A stretch of 64,000 nucleotides of DNA. Source: CAVQYV01 sp963718295 [NCBI: uncultured Methylomirabilota bacterium]. GTDB taxonomy: Bacteria; Methylomirabilota; Methylomirabilia; CAVQYV01. A program made the position numbers and the translations under genes. The stretch is from NCBI GenBank assembly GCA_963718295.1, contig CAVQYV010000006.1, forward strand, positions 186,001 to 250,000, given 5' to 3'. How positions within the stretch are numbered: the first letter of the stretch is position 1; each line of letters begins with the position of its first letter. Below, piece after piece: positions 26,050 through 35,921 of this stretch. The notes below the pieces were generated by a model that saw only the letters and a program-made list of their open reading frames with translations, was not told the DNA's origin and ran no database searches.

Positions 26050-26952
26050 ATGAAAAAGAAGTTCATGTTGGGTGCGCTTTGCCTGGCGGTGATCCTGTTC
26101 GCAACATCCCTGTGGGCAGCGGATGCTCCTGTGACCACTGCGTCCTCGGAGGGCGAGCCAGGGCCAGACTTGACCGAGATCAACAAGAAAATCACGAATC
26201 CGGTGAGCGACCTCTGGTCCATCGCTTTTCAGCAGAATAATTTCATGTTGGACATGGGTGCGGGCCAACCGGACCACTGGAATTCGAACCTCAATTTTCA
26301 GCCCGTATTGCCTGTAGCGCTGACCAGTAATTGGAATCTGATCACGAGGCCGGTCATAACACTCTTCAACTCCGTGCCGCACCCGGACCCGAACAATCCT
26401 GCTGACATCGAGCGCACGACGGGGTTCGGGGACACCGTTTTAATGGAGTTGCTCTCGCCAAGCCCGAAGCTCGCCGGGAAATGGCTCCTCGGGCTTGGTC
26501 CCACGTTTATCTTTCCCACAGCCTCCTCTGACTACACCGGCCAGGGAAAGTGGCAGGCGGGGCCTGCAGCCATCGTGGGCTACCTCTCGGAGAAGTGGAT
26601 CCTTGGCGCCCTTGTTCAGAACTGGACATCTTTTGATGGTTCTGGAAATCGTCAGGACGTGAACCAGATGAATCTTCAGCCCATTGCAGCCTATTTTCTG
26701 CCTGGTGGCTGGAGTATCGGATATTCCGGCAACGTACTGGCCAACTGGAAGGCCGACAAAGCGGGCGACGTCTGGACCGTCCCCCTCGGCCTGATCGTCG
26801 GCAAAGTTTTGAAAATCGGCAAACTTCCAGTCAGGATAGGTCTTGGAGGACAGTACATGGTTCATCACCCGGACACCTTCGGGCAGAAATGGAACATCCA
26901 GTTAATGGTGGTCCCTGTCTTACCGAAGCTCATCAAGGGGACTCTTTTTTAA
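26050..26952 (+). CDS. Outer-membrane transporter-like protein ('neuromedin U' family)
   Basis: A 300-residue precursor with a signal peptide (cleavage near LWA). The mature chain has ITNPVSDLWSIAFQQNN, LNFQPVLPV, TGFGDT and many alternating beta strands, the pattern of the family often mislabelled neuromedin U. It is expected to be an outer-membrane barrel, perhaps a channel. It ends in a Phe. It appears monocistronic. Confidence 0.7.
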   Translation: MKKKFMLGALCLAVILFATSLWAADAPVTTASSEGEPGPDLTEINKKITNPVSDLWSIAFQQNNFMLDMGAGQPDHWNSNLNFQPVLPVALTSNWNLITRPVITLFNSVPHPDPNNPADIERTTGFGDTVLMELLSPSPKLAGKWLLGLGPTFIFPTASSDYTGQGKWQAGPAAIVGYLSEKWILGALVQNWTSFDGSGNRQDVNQMNLQPIAAYFLPGGWSIGYSGNVLANWKADKAGDVWTVPLGLIVGKVLKIGKLPVRIGLGGQYMVHHPDTFGQKWNIQLMVVPVLPKLIKGTLF

Positions 26953-27063
26953 CTGAACAGGGAGGGTGGCAAGTGTCGAGTGACGAGGGAAATAATAGAG
27001 CGACCAGTTATTGGTAATCAGAAAAGAGACAGACGTCTCTATGTGAGAAGGAGCGATCTTGAT

Positions 27064-27354
27064 TCAACGATACTTACCGCTTTTTAGTAATGCTTTGATT
27101 TCGTCGTGGGTACCCAGAAAAGAGACAAAAAGATCGGTGCGCCGGTCTTGGAAGATAAAACGCGACGTCAAGCTACCGCGACATTCAAAGAGCCTGTTCC
27201 CCAATTTGCGGATGGCGAGCCCGCTGTGGATGTGGGGTTGGCCGAAGATTTCGGTTAGCTCACACAACGCCAGCAGGCACTCTACCTTTTCGGTCTTAGG
27301 CAACTCCCGTAGGCGTCGAATCACGACTGGGTCGATCGTGAGAGCCTTAGCCAA
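27064..27354 (-). CDS. RelE/ParE-superfamily toxin
   Basis: The 96-residue product has the RelE/HigB outline: helical start, GLAIRKLGNRLFECRG, a central strand SRFIFQDRRTDLFVSF and the basic end HDEIKALLKSGKYR. Such toxins cleave mRNA on the ribosome or act on gyrase. Its start lies inside the end of the antitoxin gene (8-bp overlap), so translation is coupled and the antitoxin is made first. Confidence 0.8.
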   Translation of the reverse strand: MAKALTIDPVVIRRLRELPKTEKVECLLALCELTEIFGQPHIHSGLAIRKLGNRLFECRGSLTSRFIFQDRRTDLFVSFLGTHDEIKALLKSGKYR

Positions 27355-27625
27355 TCATCTTCCTCAGTTGTTCTGCCGTGACGGTAACCAGTTCTCCGGA
27401 GCGCTTGAGCTTTCGGTAGCGTCTGTCTGTGGCCTTTTCCAGGGCTGCGACCTGTTCGGGCGTCGCACCGTATTCGTGCTGCGCGTAGTCCGCGGACTCT
27501 ACCGTGACTTTGCGCAGGGCGATGATGTCCGCCCCGCAGATAATCCCGATGTCTTCGCCATTGGAGGCGGCGGTCAACCAGCGGCCGAGATTTTTCTTGG
27601 CGTCAGTGATTGTTAGAGTCTTCAT
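27347..27625 (-). CDS. Phd/YefM-like antitoxin
   Basis: The 92-residue protein begins MKTLTITDAKKNLGRWL, the DNA-binding start typical of Phd/YefM antitoxins, and ends in a charged toxin-binding helix (LKRSGELVTVTAEQLRKM). It precedes the toxin on the minus strand. The promoter lies so close that little or no 5' untranslated RNA is possible, and there is no ribosome site. Autoregulation through the promoter is expected for the family. Confidence 0.8.
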   Translation of the reverse strand: MKTLTITDAKKNLGRWLTAASNGEDIGIICGADIIALRKVTVESADYAQHEYGATPEQVAALEKATDRRYRKLKRSGELVTVTAEQLRKMIG

Positions 27626-27631
27626 ATGAAC

Positions 27632-27660
27632 TTTATAAAAGCTCTATTCAGTCTTGTCAA
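27632..27660 (-). promoter_or_regulatory. Strong sigma-70 promoter of the toxin-antitoxin operon
   Basis: On the minus strand TTGACA (27660-27655) and TATAAA (27637-27632) are separated by exactly 17 bases. The -10 ends 6 bases before the antitoxin ATG, so transcription should begin at or next to the A of the start codon, giving a leaderless mRNA. A short palindrome (CTTTTATAAAG) covers the -10 and could be an operator. Confidence 0.75.
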
Positions 27661-27854
27661 GAAAATAATTTCGCTCAATGGCGACTGATTACTATTCAAA
27701 TCAGGTGATCATTTTATGGCACAAGAGGGTATGAGTCAGATTGATTCGAAGGACACGATAACCCGCAGGGCTAACTTTTTTGTAGCTCTCTGGGCAGGAG
27801 GGATTTTGCTCCTTTATGCCATGGATGTTTCAAAAATTGCGTGAAGGATTATCA

Positions 27855-28454
27855 ATGACCATAAAAGGACGGACCCGGTCACCCTATTTCGAAGCGCGCT
27901 GGCCCCCCGTACTGGCGGTACTGGCGGTGCTTTTACTGGCGGCGATACTGCCTGGGCGGATCAGCCTGTTCCCGGCTTGGGTTCCTTACGTCCTCGGAGT
28001 CGCAGTGCTCCTTGCGAGGCTCTTCGGCCTTGATCAGCCGGTAAGATACGGTCTGGTCCTATTGGCAATGGTGGCAGGAGCAGAGTCTATCCCACTACTA
28101 ACGATGAATGCGAAAGGGAACGTAGGGCTTGCAGTTGGCCTGTTGGTGACGTCTATGGTCATCAATATCTTCTATCTACCCTTCATGCTCTCCATATTCC
28201 TGAAGGACGTCCACATAGACAAGATTCCTCTTCTTGTGAGACTCGGTCTTACTGTTGCCTTGCCGGTCCTCATCGGCCTGGTTGTGAAGGCGGTTAATGA
28301 CAAGGCTACCACTTTTCTGGCCAAGTATGTGCGCAGAATTGCCAATCTGGCCATGATTGGGTCCGCCCCATCCAGAGAGTCCTGTGCAGGGTGGACCAAG
28401 AACGGGGCGGAATCGGGAGCGGCGCGGGAGATATGGAATGACAAAGAGCTTTAA
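27855..28454 (+). pseudogene. Chimeric membrane ORF (unknown membrane protein joined to a BASS-like segment)
   Basis: The first ~85 residues have three helices and a WPP start, as in small uncharacterised membrane proteins. From about residue 95 (MNAKGNVGLAVGLLVTSMV, then PFMLSIFL) the sequence resembles a mid-part of the bile acid:sodium symporter (BASS/SBF) family. The last 30 residues are not membrane-like. I read it as a fusion of truncated genes that happens to stay open; it runs into the Fic start. Confidence 0.45.
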
Positions 28455-29488
28455 ACCCATCTTCACGATCACCAACCGGATCACCGCCGGGGCTGACCCG
28501 CATCGAACGGGCCCGGGGGTTCCTGGAGGCCGCGACATTGTCGGAGGCCTGGGTGCGCGAGATGGGCCGTCGTGCCTTGATCCTGGAAGCGCACCACACC
28601 ACGCACATCGAGGGGACGCGCCTGACCTTGGAGCAGGCCGAGTGGCTGCTTGCGGGGAATCCGGTTCCCGAGGCCGATCCGGATGACGTGCGGGAACTGC
28701 TGAACTACAAGAAGGCGTTTGAATTCGTCTCCGAGTACCTCGAAGACGGAGGGCCGATCACCGAGGGGCTGATCTGGGAAATCCACAGATGCCTCGTCGA
28801 AGGTGTCCGAGGCGGGGCCGCGGCTCCCGGCCGGTATCGGAGAGTCCAGAACTACGTGGTCAACTCCGTTACCGGCGAGACGACCTATACACCGCCTCCG
28901 GCGCATGATGTCCCGATCATGATGGCGGAGTTGGTGGACTGGCTCAATCAGGAACGGGATGTCCATCCGGTGCTGGTAAGTGGCATCTCCCAGTTCCAGT
29001 TCGTGCATATCCACCCGTTCCTCGACGGCAACGGCCGGACGTCCCGGCTGCTCTCCACCCTGTGCCTCTACCGGTCTGGATACGACTTCAAGCGACTGTT
29101 CACCATCAGTGAGTACTACGACCGGGACCGGTCCGCCTTCTACCGGGCCATCCAGAGCGTTCGCGAGAGGGGCATGGACATGACCGGCTGGCTCGAATAC
29201 TTCGTCGAGGGGTTGACCACCCAGCTTGCCGAGGTCAGGGCGCGCGGGGAGCAGGCCATCCGCCGGGATGTGCTCGTCAAAGAGCATCAACTTACGGACC
29301 GCCAGGCTAAGGCCCTCGGCCACATCCTGGAGCATGGTAGCCTGACCATCCAGGACTTCGAGCGCCTGTGCCCCGAGGTCAACCGCCGCTCTCTGCAGCG
29401 CGACCTAAAGGTTATGGTCGATATAGGGCTGTTGGTTTCCGAAGGAGCGACCAACAAGCTCGTTTACCGGATGAAGGGGGCCGGCTGA
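28438..29488 (+). CDS. Fic family protein (AMP transferase-like), frameshifted near the N-terminus
   Basis: The main frame (from 28538) has the Fic core [14 protein letters not shown], with the catalytic His, and an N-terminal inhibitory helix TTHIEG that fits [S/T]xxxE[G/N], so it is a self-inhibited class II Fic protein. A winged-helix segment follows (about 255-310). The true start is at ATG 28438 ([18 protein letters not shown]); one extra G in GCCGGGG near 28490 shifts the frame, after which [20 protein letters not shown] is restored. Fic enzymes transfer AMP to target proteins. Confidence 0.88.
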
Positions 29489-29667
29489 ACTTGCGACAAA
29501 CTCACGACTCGACTTGCGACAGCTCCTTTGGGTAGAGTAGCTGGGAAAGCGAGATCGATTGGGCTTCTGGTCCGCCGGGAACGGGCCTTCTCTTGCATAA
29601 CTCGTTAAATTACGGCGGCCTTCTAGAAGTCCGATAGGGCGAACAATAGCTGCCGGAGACACATGAA

Positions 29668-29817
29668 ATGTCGACCGAGGGGGATGTGGGGAACAAGGAG
29701 AAATACGATCCCCGTTCCTATATGAAGCTCGGGGAAGCTGCCCTGGCGGAACGGGTGAAGCAAGCGGTCATTGATCTGAGAGGTGTTGGAACCACCCTTT
29801 TTGGGAGCGGTCGTTGA
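29668..29817 (+). pseudogene. Class II fructose-bisphosphate aldolase C-terminal fragment
   Basis: The 49-residue frame (VGNKEKYDPRSYMKLGEAA, then ERVKQAVIDLRGVGTTLF) matches the end of class II aldolase, where NKK-YDPR and the final helix are conserved. The catalytic part is absent. It stands next to a broken GAPDH start, in the usual order of a glycolytic cluster. The 29489-29667 stretch before it has no gene. Confidence 0.6.
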
Positions 29818-29866
29818 AAGGCACAGGAAGAGATTCGGAAAAAAATGACTCTACAAGGAGGCCGGT

Positions 29867-30133
29867 GTGGCTACCAAGGTTGCAATTAACGGATTCGGAA
29901 GGCTCGCCTTTTAGGCGATGGTCGAACAGGGGCTCGTGGGAAAAGAGTTCGACGTGGCCGCGGTCGTGGATATAAGCACCGACGCGAAGTATTTTGCCTA
30001 TCAATTGAAGTATGACTCCATCCACGGCCGATGTACGAAACCTCTTTTGACGGAGAAGAGCAGTCCTTCGTTAGAGGACATGGTGGGAGATCTTCCCGAG
30101 CATCAGGTTCTGGGAACGATATTGAAAATCTAA
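29867..30133 (+). pseudogene. Glyceraldehyde-3-phosphate dehydrogenase N-terminal remnant
   Basis: From GTG 29867, after ACAAGGAGG, the frame gives VATKVAINGFGR and, after a lost IGR and a TAG at 29912, AMVEQGLVGKEFDVAAVVD, STDAKYFAYQLKYDSIHGR. This is the NAD-binding start of GAPDH. The active-site and C-terminal domains are missing and the frame decays after about 85 residues. It follows the aldolase fragment. Confidence 0.75.
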
Positions 30134-30167
30134 GGCTGCGTAGTAACTCCTAACCAATTAAGCGAAT

Positions 30168-30201
30168 AAGCCAGGGCTCATAACCCTGGCTTTTCTTTTT
30201 T
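30168..30201 (+). terminator. Rho-independent terminator
   Basis: Stem AAGCCAGGG / CCCTGGCTT with a 7-base loop, followed by TTCTTTTTT. It lies 35 bp after the GAPDH remnant and is the clearest intrinsic terminator in the window. Confidence 0.9.
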
Positions 30202-30692
30202 GGATTTTTATAACCCCTTGAAAAACGTCTGGTTTCCCGCTAAACGTTGATAGACAAGGGCCAGAAGGCTTTCGACCTATTCTATCTATTCCACCTGATC
30301 CACCCATTTTCCATGCGTTCCGGGCACAAATCGGACACACCCCATGGGGGGAACCAGCCGTCAAGTACTCCTCGGATATATTTACCCAGGCGCGTTCAAA
30401 GGTTTCTCTCACACACAGACAGAACCCTCGACCTTTTACAACCCCCCTTTTTTGATATTCACCCCGGATGGGCTATCCTGGTTCTGTCGATATCATGATA
30501 TTGATACGTTCGACGGCGCCAAACTCCGATTATTAAACCGGGGTAAAAGCGCCGCTCAGTATCAACCCTGAGCATACCCCGGGCTTGAGACCGGGGAGTC
30601 GAATGGGTTGATTTTTTCAATATTTTGTATAGAATCAGCTGTATCGGAGATGAAACGTTTAGGGTCCAAAACAATTCTGAGAAGGCGGCGTA
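30202..30692. other. Unassigned 490-bp intergenic stretch
   Basis: No ORF here shows a known domain. A minus-strand frame (30158-30412) stays open but overlaps the terminator and has no family features. The last part is the likely promoter zone of the sigma-54 activator; I see no clear -35/-10 pair or -24/-12 element in it. Confidence 0.4.
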
Positions 30693-33408
30693 ATGAATAA
30701 GAGCAGTAAAACAAGGCAGCAACTTCTCCTCGAGGCAGAAGAGCTTCGAACGCGGCTCGATGTCGCGCAGCAGCGCCTCCAAGAGGCCGACGAACGGATG
30801 CAGGCGGAAATGACCGAGCCCAAGCGGGCAGAGGAGGCCCTCGGACAGGTCCGTGATGGACTGGAAGAACGCCTTGAGACGCGACCGGCAGACCTGGCAA
30901 GAGCAAACGAACATATAGCGACATCTGAGGAAAGTCTGGAGGAACGGCTGAGGTTTGAGACGTTGCTGGCCGAAATTTCGTCTCGTTTTGTCAATGTGCC
31001 TGCCGGCGAGGTGGACCGAGAGATCGAGGATGCCCAGCGCCGCATCTGCGAGTCACTCGACCTCGACCTTTTGGCGGTTTGGCAGTTGTCGAACGAGGCC
31101 CCGGTTGTCCTCACGGCCACCCACTATTATACCGTCCAGCAAGGGCCTCAGCCGCCCGGGCTGCTGAGGCAAGAGGAGTTTCCTTGGTTCGTCAAGCAAC
31201 TAATGGCTGGCCGCTTCGTTGCCATTTCTTCGCTGGAGGAGATGCCTGCAGAGGCTGCCCAAGACCGGGAAGTCTGCCGCCAATTGGGCATCAAATCGAA
31301 TTTGAGCCTCCCGCTCTTGGTGGGGGGCGAGCCCCTCATTGGCGTGTTGGGCTTGAATACCACGCGGGCGGAACGCGACTGGCCGGACGCGCTGGTGAAG
31401 CAGCTGCAACTGATCGCGCAAATCTTTGCCAATGCGCTCGCCCGGAAACGCTTCGAACTGGCCTTGCGCGAAAGCGGGGAGCGACTAAGTGTGGCCGCTG
31501 ACTCCGCCGACGTGGGGCTCTGGGTGCTGGATGGCCGCACACGCGTCTTCTGGGCCAGCGAGAAGGCTCGGGTGATCTTCGGGTATTCAGCGGACCAAGT
31601 CATCGGCATGGAGCGTTTCGAAGTGTCGGTTCATCCTGACGATTGGCAACTTGTTCGGGGAAGCATCGAGGGGGCCCTGCAGGCGGGTGAACTCCTGAAC
31701 GTGGAATACCGCATTCGGCTTGGCGGTAGCCACACGCGATGGATCGCGTCCCGCGGACGGCCGTATTTCACTTCCACCGGCCAGCCGGATCGCGTGATGG
31801 GCGTCTCCATTGACATCACCGAGCGCAAGGAAACGGAGCAAGCCCTGGAAGAGCGGCTGAAGTTTGAGATTTTTTTAGCCGAAATTTCTGCGCGCTTTAT
31901 CAACCTACCCTCCGACCAGATAGGTCGCGGCATTGAAGACGCACAGCGCTGCATCTGCGAACTCTTCGATCTTGGCCGCTCCACACTTTGGCAGATCTGT
32001 GAGGGAGAGCCCGGGTCGCGGCTGTTGCTGACATATGGGTATTTTCCGTCGGAACGCCCCGCACTCTCTGAGCGGATGAACGCTAACGATTTCTTCCCAT
32101 GGGTGTCGCAGAAGGTCCTGGACGGGGAGACCGTCACTATTTCGAAATTGACCGATCTCCCGCCGGAAGCCGGCCGCGACCTGGAGAGCTTTCGCGCCTT
32201 TAACACCAAGTCCACCGTGGTAGTTCCGTTATCGGTCGGAGAAGGGCCCGTCTTTGGCATGTTGGCCTTCGGAGTCACGCGCGAGGAGAGAGTCTGGCCG
32301 GAGACGGCCCTGATGGGTATCAAGCTTGTGGCCCAGGTGTTTGCCAACGCGCTCGCCCGCAAGCAGATGGAGGAGCATCTCAAAGAACACCTCCATGAGA
32401 TCGAGGTGCTCAAGGAGCGACTCGAAAGGGAGAATATCTATCTGCGGGAGGAGGTCAGACTCCTGGTTGAGCATACGGACATCGTGGGGCAAAGCGCTGC
32501 GATGAAGAAGGTCCTGAGCCAGGCGGAGCAGGTTGCCCGAACAGACTCTACGGTTCTTCTCCTGGGGGAAACCGGAACAGGAAAAGAACTGCTGGCCCGG
32601 GCCATCCACAGCATGAGTTTGCGGAAAGACCGGCCGCTGGTAACGGTCAACTGCGCTGCGCTTCCGCCCACGCTGATCGAAAGCGAGCTGTTCGGCCGCG
32701 AGAAAGGCGCTTACACGGGTGCCATGACCAAGATGATCGGTCGATTCGAAATTGCCGACGGTTCGACGCTCTTTCTCGATGAGATCGGCGAACTTCCCCT
32801 CGAGCTTCAGAGCAAGTTGCTCCGGGTTCTTGAGGAAGGCAGCTTCGAGCGGTTAGGTTCGACAAAGCCCCTGCACGTCAATGTCCGCACCATTGCCGCC
32901 ACCAACCGGGACATTGAGCAGGAAGTGAAGGACGGCAAATTCAGGCGGGACCTCTTCTACCGGCTGAATGTGTTTCCCATTGTGATTCCACCCCTTCGTG
33001 AGCGCCCTGAAGATATTCCTCTCCTGGTTCGGGCGGCTGTCAAGGAATTTCAGAAAAGGATGGGAAAAGAGATCGAAAGCATTCCGAAAAAGACCATGCA
33101 AGCCCTGCAATCCTATTCCTGGCCGGGCAACGTAAGGGAGCTAAGGAATCTGATCGAGCACGCCATGATCTTGAGCAAGGGTAAAACCCTGGACGTTCAT
33201 GTGCCTAAGCCTGCATCTTCAGAAACAGACGCTCTGGTAACCTCGAAGATATGGAGCGAATGCATATAGTGGCCGTGCTGGAGAAGACCGGCTGGCGCCT
33301 CGCTGGACAGGGCGGCGCCGCCGAGGTTCTTGGTCTAAAAAGAACAACCCTCCAGGCGAAAATGAAGAAATTAGGCATCAAGCGTTCCCCCAAGGCAATG
33401 CCGAATTA
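30693..33408 (+). CDS. Sigma-54-dependent activator with GAF-PAS-GAF sensor part, C-terminal frameshift
   Basis: Coiled coil (1-85), GAF (about 90-245), PAS/PAC (255-375), GAF (385-560), then an AAA+ domain (about 590-825) with Walker [15 protein letters not shown] in place of GAFTGA, Walker B FLDEIGE and LRERPEDIP. The main frame stops at 33269, but from about 33245 another frame continues [19 protein letters not shown] and [17 protein letters not shown], the Fis-type DNA-binding helices, to 33408. One base was lost or gained near 33240. The GAF modules are close relatives of those in the kinase at 5686, so the two may sense the same kind of signal. Confidence 0.9.
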
Positions 33409-33530
33409 ACATCTTCTGCCAATATATTGGCACATAATCCCGCCCCTTCCGTTTTGACCGTCCCGCCTCTTTTTCATCAAACTCCTTTTAATAACAGCGG
33501 CTTGGCAATATAACCGTTCTCCGGTTTTTC

Positions 33531-33549
33531 CTTGGCACGTAATCGGCAA
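33531..33549 (+). promoter_or_regulatory. Possible sigma-54 (-24/-12) promoter
   Basis: TTGGCACGTAATCGGCAAT has the invariant GG at -24 and GC at -12 with 10 bases between them, and TGGCACG is consensus. It lies just downstream of a sigma-54 activator gene and upstream of the monooxygenase-like gene and the second CoADR-rhodanese. Upstream activator sites were not identified. Confidence 0.4.
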
Positions 33550-33666
33550 TCTCTTTACGTGATGTTGAAAACAGCCGTCAATTATTCTCGACAAGAGCAT
33601 GGCGGATTTTTGTACCCAGAAGTAGCACTGGCGATCCTTCAGCAGAGTCAAGAAATGGAGAAGCAC

Positions 33667-33997
33667 ATGATTCTCGCGACCATAAGGATGACGATACCAC
33701 CCCCAAAGCATGGTGAGGCATTGAAAATCCTCAGATGGATGGCTGAGCTATGCAGGGACGATCCTGGCTGTCTCAGTTGCCACATCTACGGGGACCAACA
33801 GGAAAACAACGTCCTTATGCTCGAAGAAGTTTGGAGGACCCGAGGAAGATCTGGACGTTCATATGCGCTCAGACGAATACCGCAACCTACTCCTGGTCTT
33901 GGAGATGGCACCCAAACAGCCCGAGATCAGGTTCGACACCATCTCGAGTTCGACGGGTATCGAGACCATCGAAAAGGCAAGAAGCCACGCGAGATGA
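33667..33997 (+). CDS. ABM/YgiN-type monooxygenase-like protein, frameshifted
   Basis: The start MILATIRMTIPPPKHGEALKI and GCLSCHIYGDQQENNVLMLEEVW are typical of the dimeric alpha+beta barrel ABM family (quinol monooxygenases and relatives). The frame breaks near 33840; the next frame continues EEDLDVHMRSDEYRNLLLVLE and ends at 33997. Total length (about 109 residues) fits the family. It precedes the second CoADR-rhodanese and may share its promoter. Confidence 0.65.
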
Positions 33998-34082
33998 ATA
34001 TACTGCTAATCTGCAAGGCCATAAGAAATGGGCGTGATTGGGAAAACAACACAACAATTAAAAGGAACAAGGAGGGACTATC

Positions 34083-35772
34083 ATGAAAGTCATCATCGTT
34101 GGCGGAGTGGCCGGCGGCGCGTCGTGTGCGGCGCGCCTGCGCAGGTTGGATGAAAAGGCGGAAATCCTCATGGTGGAACGCGGGCCGTATGTTTCGTACG
34201 CGAACTGCGGGCTTCCCTACCATGTTGGCGGCGTGATTGAAAAAGAGTCGAGCCTCCTGGTGGCGACGGAACAGACGTTTCGCGCGCAGTTCGCGATCGA
34301 TTGCCGGACGCGCTGCGAGGTGGTCGGGATCTCGCCGAAGAAGAAAACCGTGGAGCTCAAGAACCACGCTACCGGCGAGGTGACCACCGAGAAATACGAC
34401 AAGCTCGTGCTCTCGCCCGGGGCGGCTCCGATCCGTCCGCCCCTGCCCGGAATCGATCTCCCGGGGATCTTTTCGGTGAGGACCGTGCCGGATGCGAGGG
34501 AGATCCGGGAGTGGATCGAACGGGGTTCAAGTGATTCGACCGGGGAGCACTCGTCCTCGGGATTCCAGCCGCTGGACAAAGCGAAGCGCGCGGTGGTGGT
34601 CGGCGGCGGATACATCGGCCTCGAGATGGCGGAAAACCTGGTCCATCGCGGGCTCGAAGTGACGCTGGTCGAGATGCTCGATCAGGTCATGGCCCCGCTC
34701 GATCCGGAATGCGCCCGCCTCGTCGAGCGCCACCTGGAAAAGCACGGTGTCCGCCTCGCGCTCAATGACGCGGTGGCCGGCTTCAAGCAGACGGCCAACG
34801 GCTCGCTCGAGGTTCTCACGAAATCCGGCAAGGCGCATCCGGCGGACATCGTGATCCTCGCCATCGGCGTGCGTCCGGAGACCGCGCTGGCGAAGATGGC
34901 CGGGCTCGAGATCGGCCAGCGCGGAGGGATCCGCGTCGACGAACAGATGCGCACGAGCGACCCGGATATTTTCGCCGTCGGCGACGCGGTCGAAGTCAAG
35001 GATTTCGTCACCGGCGAATGGTCCCTGATCCCGCTCGCCGGGCCGGCGAACCGGCAGGGCCGGATCGCGGCCGATGTGATCGCCGGGCGCGACTCCCGTT
35101 TCCGCGGCACCCAGGGCACCTCGGTCATCGGGGTCTTCGGGGCCACGGTCGCCACGACCGGCGCCAACGAAAAGCTCCTCACCCGGCTGGGCCAGAAGGA
35201 TTTCGAAAAGGTCTATCTCTTCCCGAATTCGCACGCGGGGTATTACCCGGGCGCCAAGACGATCGTGCTGAAAGTCATTTTCCGGAAATCCGACGGACGT
35301 CTCCTCGGGGCGCAGGCGCTGGGCCAGGATGGCGTTGAGAAGCGGATCGATGCCCTTGCCATGGCGATCCAGATGGGCGCGACGGTGTACGACCTGGAAG
35401 AGGCCGAGCTCTGCTACGCGCCCCCGTTCGGAAGCGCGAAGGATCCCGTCAACTTCGCGGGGATGGTCGCCGCCGATGTCCTCCGGGGCGACATGCCGCT
35501 CTGTCACTGGGACTTCTGTGGACGGCGGGTTCCTCCTCGATGTGCGCAATCCGCCGGAACTCGCCGTGGAGCATGTGCCGGGCGCGGTCAACATCCCGCT
35601 GCCGGAGCTCCGCGCACGCCTGGGCGAACTCCCCCGCGACCGCGAGATCCTCGTCATCTGCCGCTCCGCCCAGCGCGCCTACTACGCGACGCGCATCCTT
35701 CTGCAGAACGGGTTCAAAGCCCGGAACATCTCCGGAGGCATGCTGTCGCGTTCGATGCTCGTGGCAAAGTGA
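34083..35772 (+). CDS. CoA-disulfide reductase/rhodanese fusion, copy 2, frameshifted in rhodanese
   Basis: The protein is nearly the same as copy 1 along the flavoprotein part: GGVAGGASCAARLRRL, redox Cys42 in SYANCGLPYH, VVVGGGYIGLEMAENL, IFAVGDAVEV. At about 35514 the frame shifts; the adjacent frame continues GGFLLDVRNPPELAVEHVPG and the rhodanese loop CRSAQRAYYA to a TGA at 35772. One indel therefore separates intact halves. CoA-persulfide or polysulfide reduction is inferred from the family. It precedes leader element B and the glycyl-radical gene. Confidence 0.88.
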
Positions 35773-35827
35773 AAGAATGAAATGCAATCTAGAAAGGGAA
35801 ATACCGATACATAAGCCGCATACGAAG

Positions 35828-35921
35828 TCAGGTCATCCAGGCGGCCGGGCCTGTCTTTAAGGAATCGCCATCACCGCCGGTCCGGTGATGCCAAACAACA
35901 AAGATAAAAGGAGAAAACAAA
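35828..35921 (+). promoter_or_regulatory. Two-hairpin, kissing-loop leader element B (before glycyl-radical gene)
   Basis: Hairpin 1 (35838-35853): arms CAGGC/GCCTG, loop GGCCGG. Hairpin 2 (35869-35890): arms CATCACCG/CGGTGATG, loop CCGGTC. The loops pair over six bases with one G-U. The G-U pair in stem 1 of element A is G-C here, a compensating change. TCAGGTCATC precedes hairpin 1; the AAAAGGAGA ribosome site follows hairpin 2. Confidence 0.65.

Noticed and set aside
30158-30412. Minus-strand ORF of 84 residues over the terminator
   Set aside because: No ribosome site, no domain, and overlap with a clear intrinsic terminator on the other strand.
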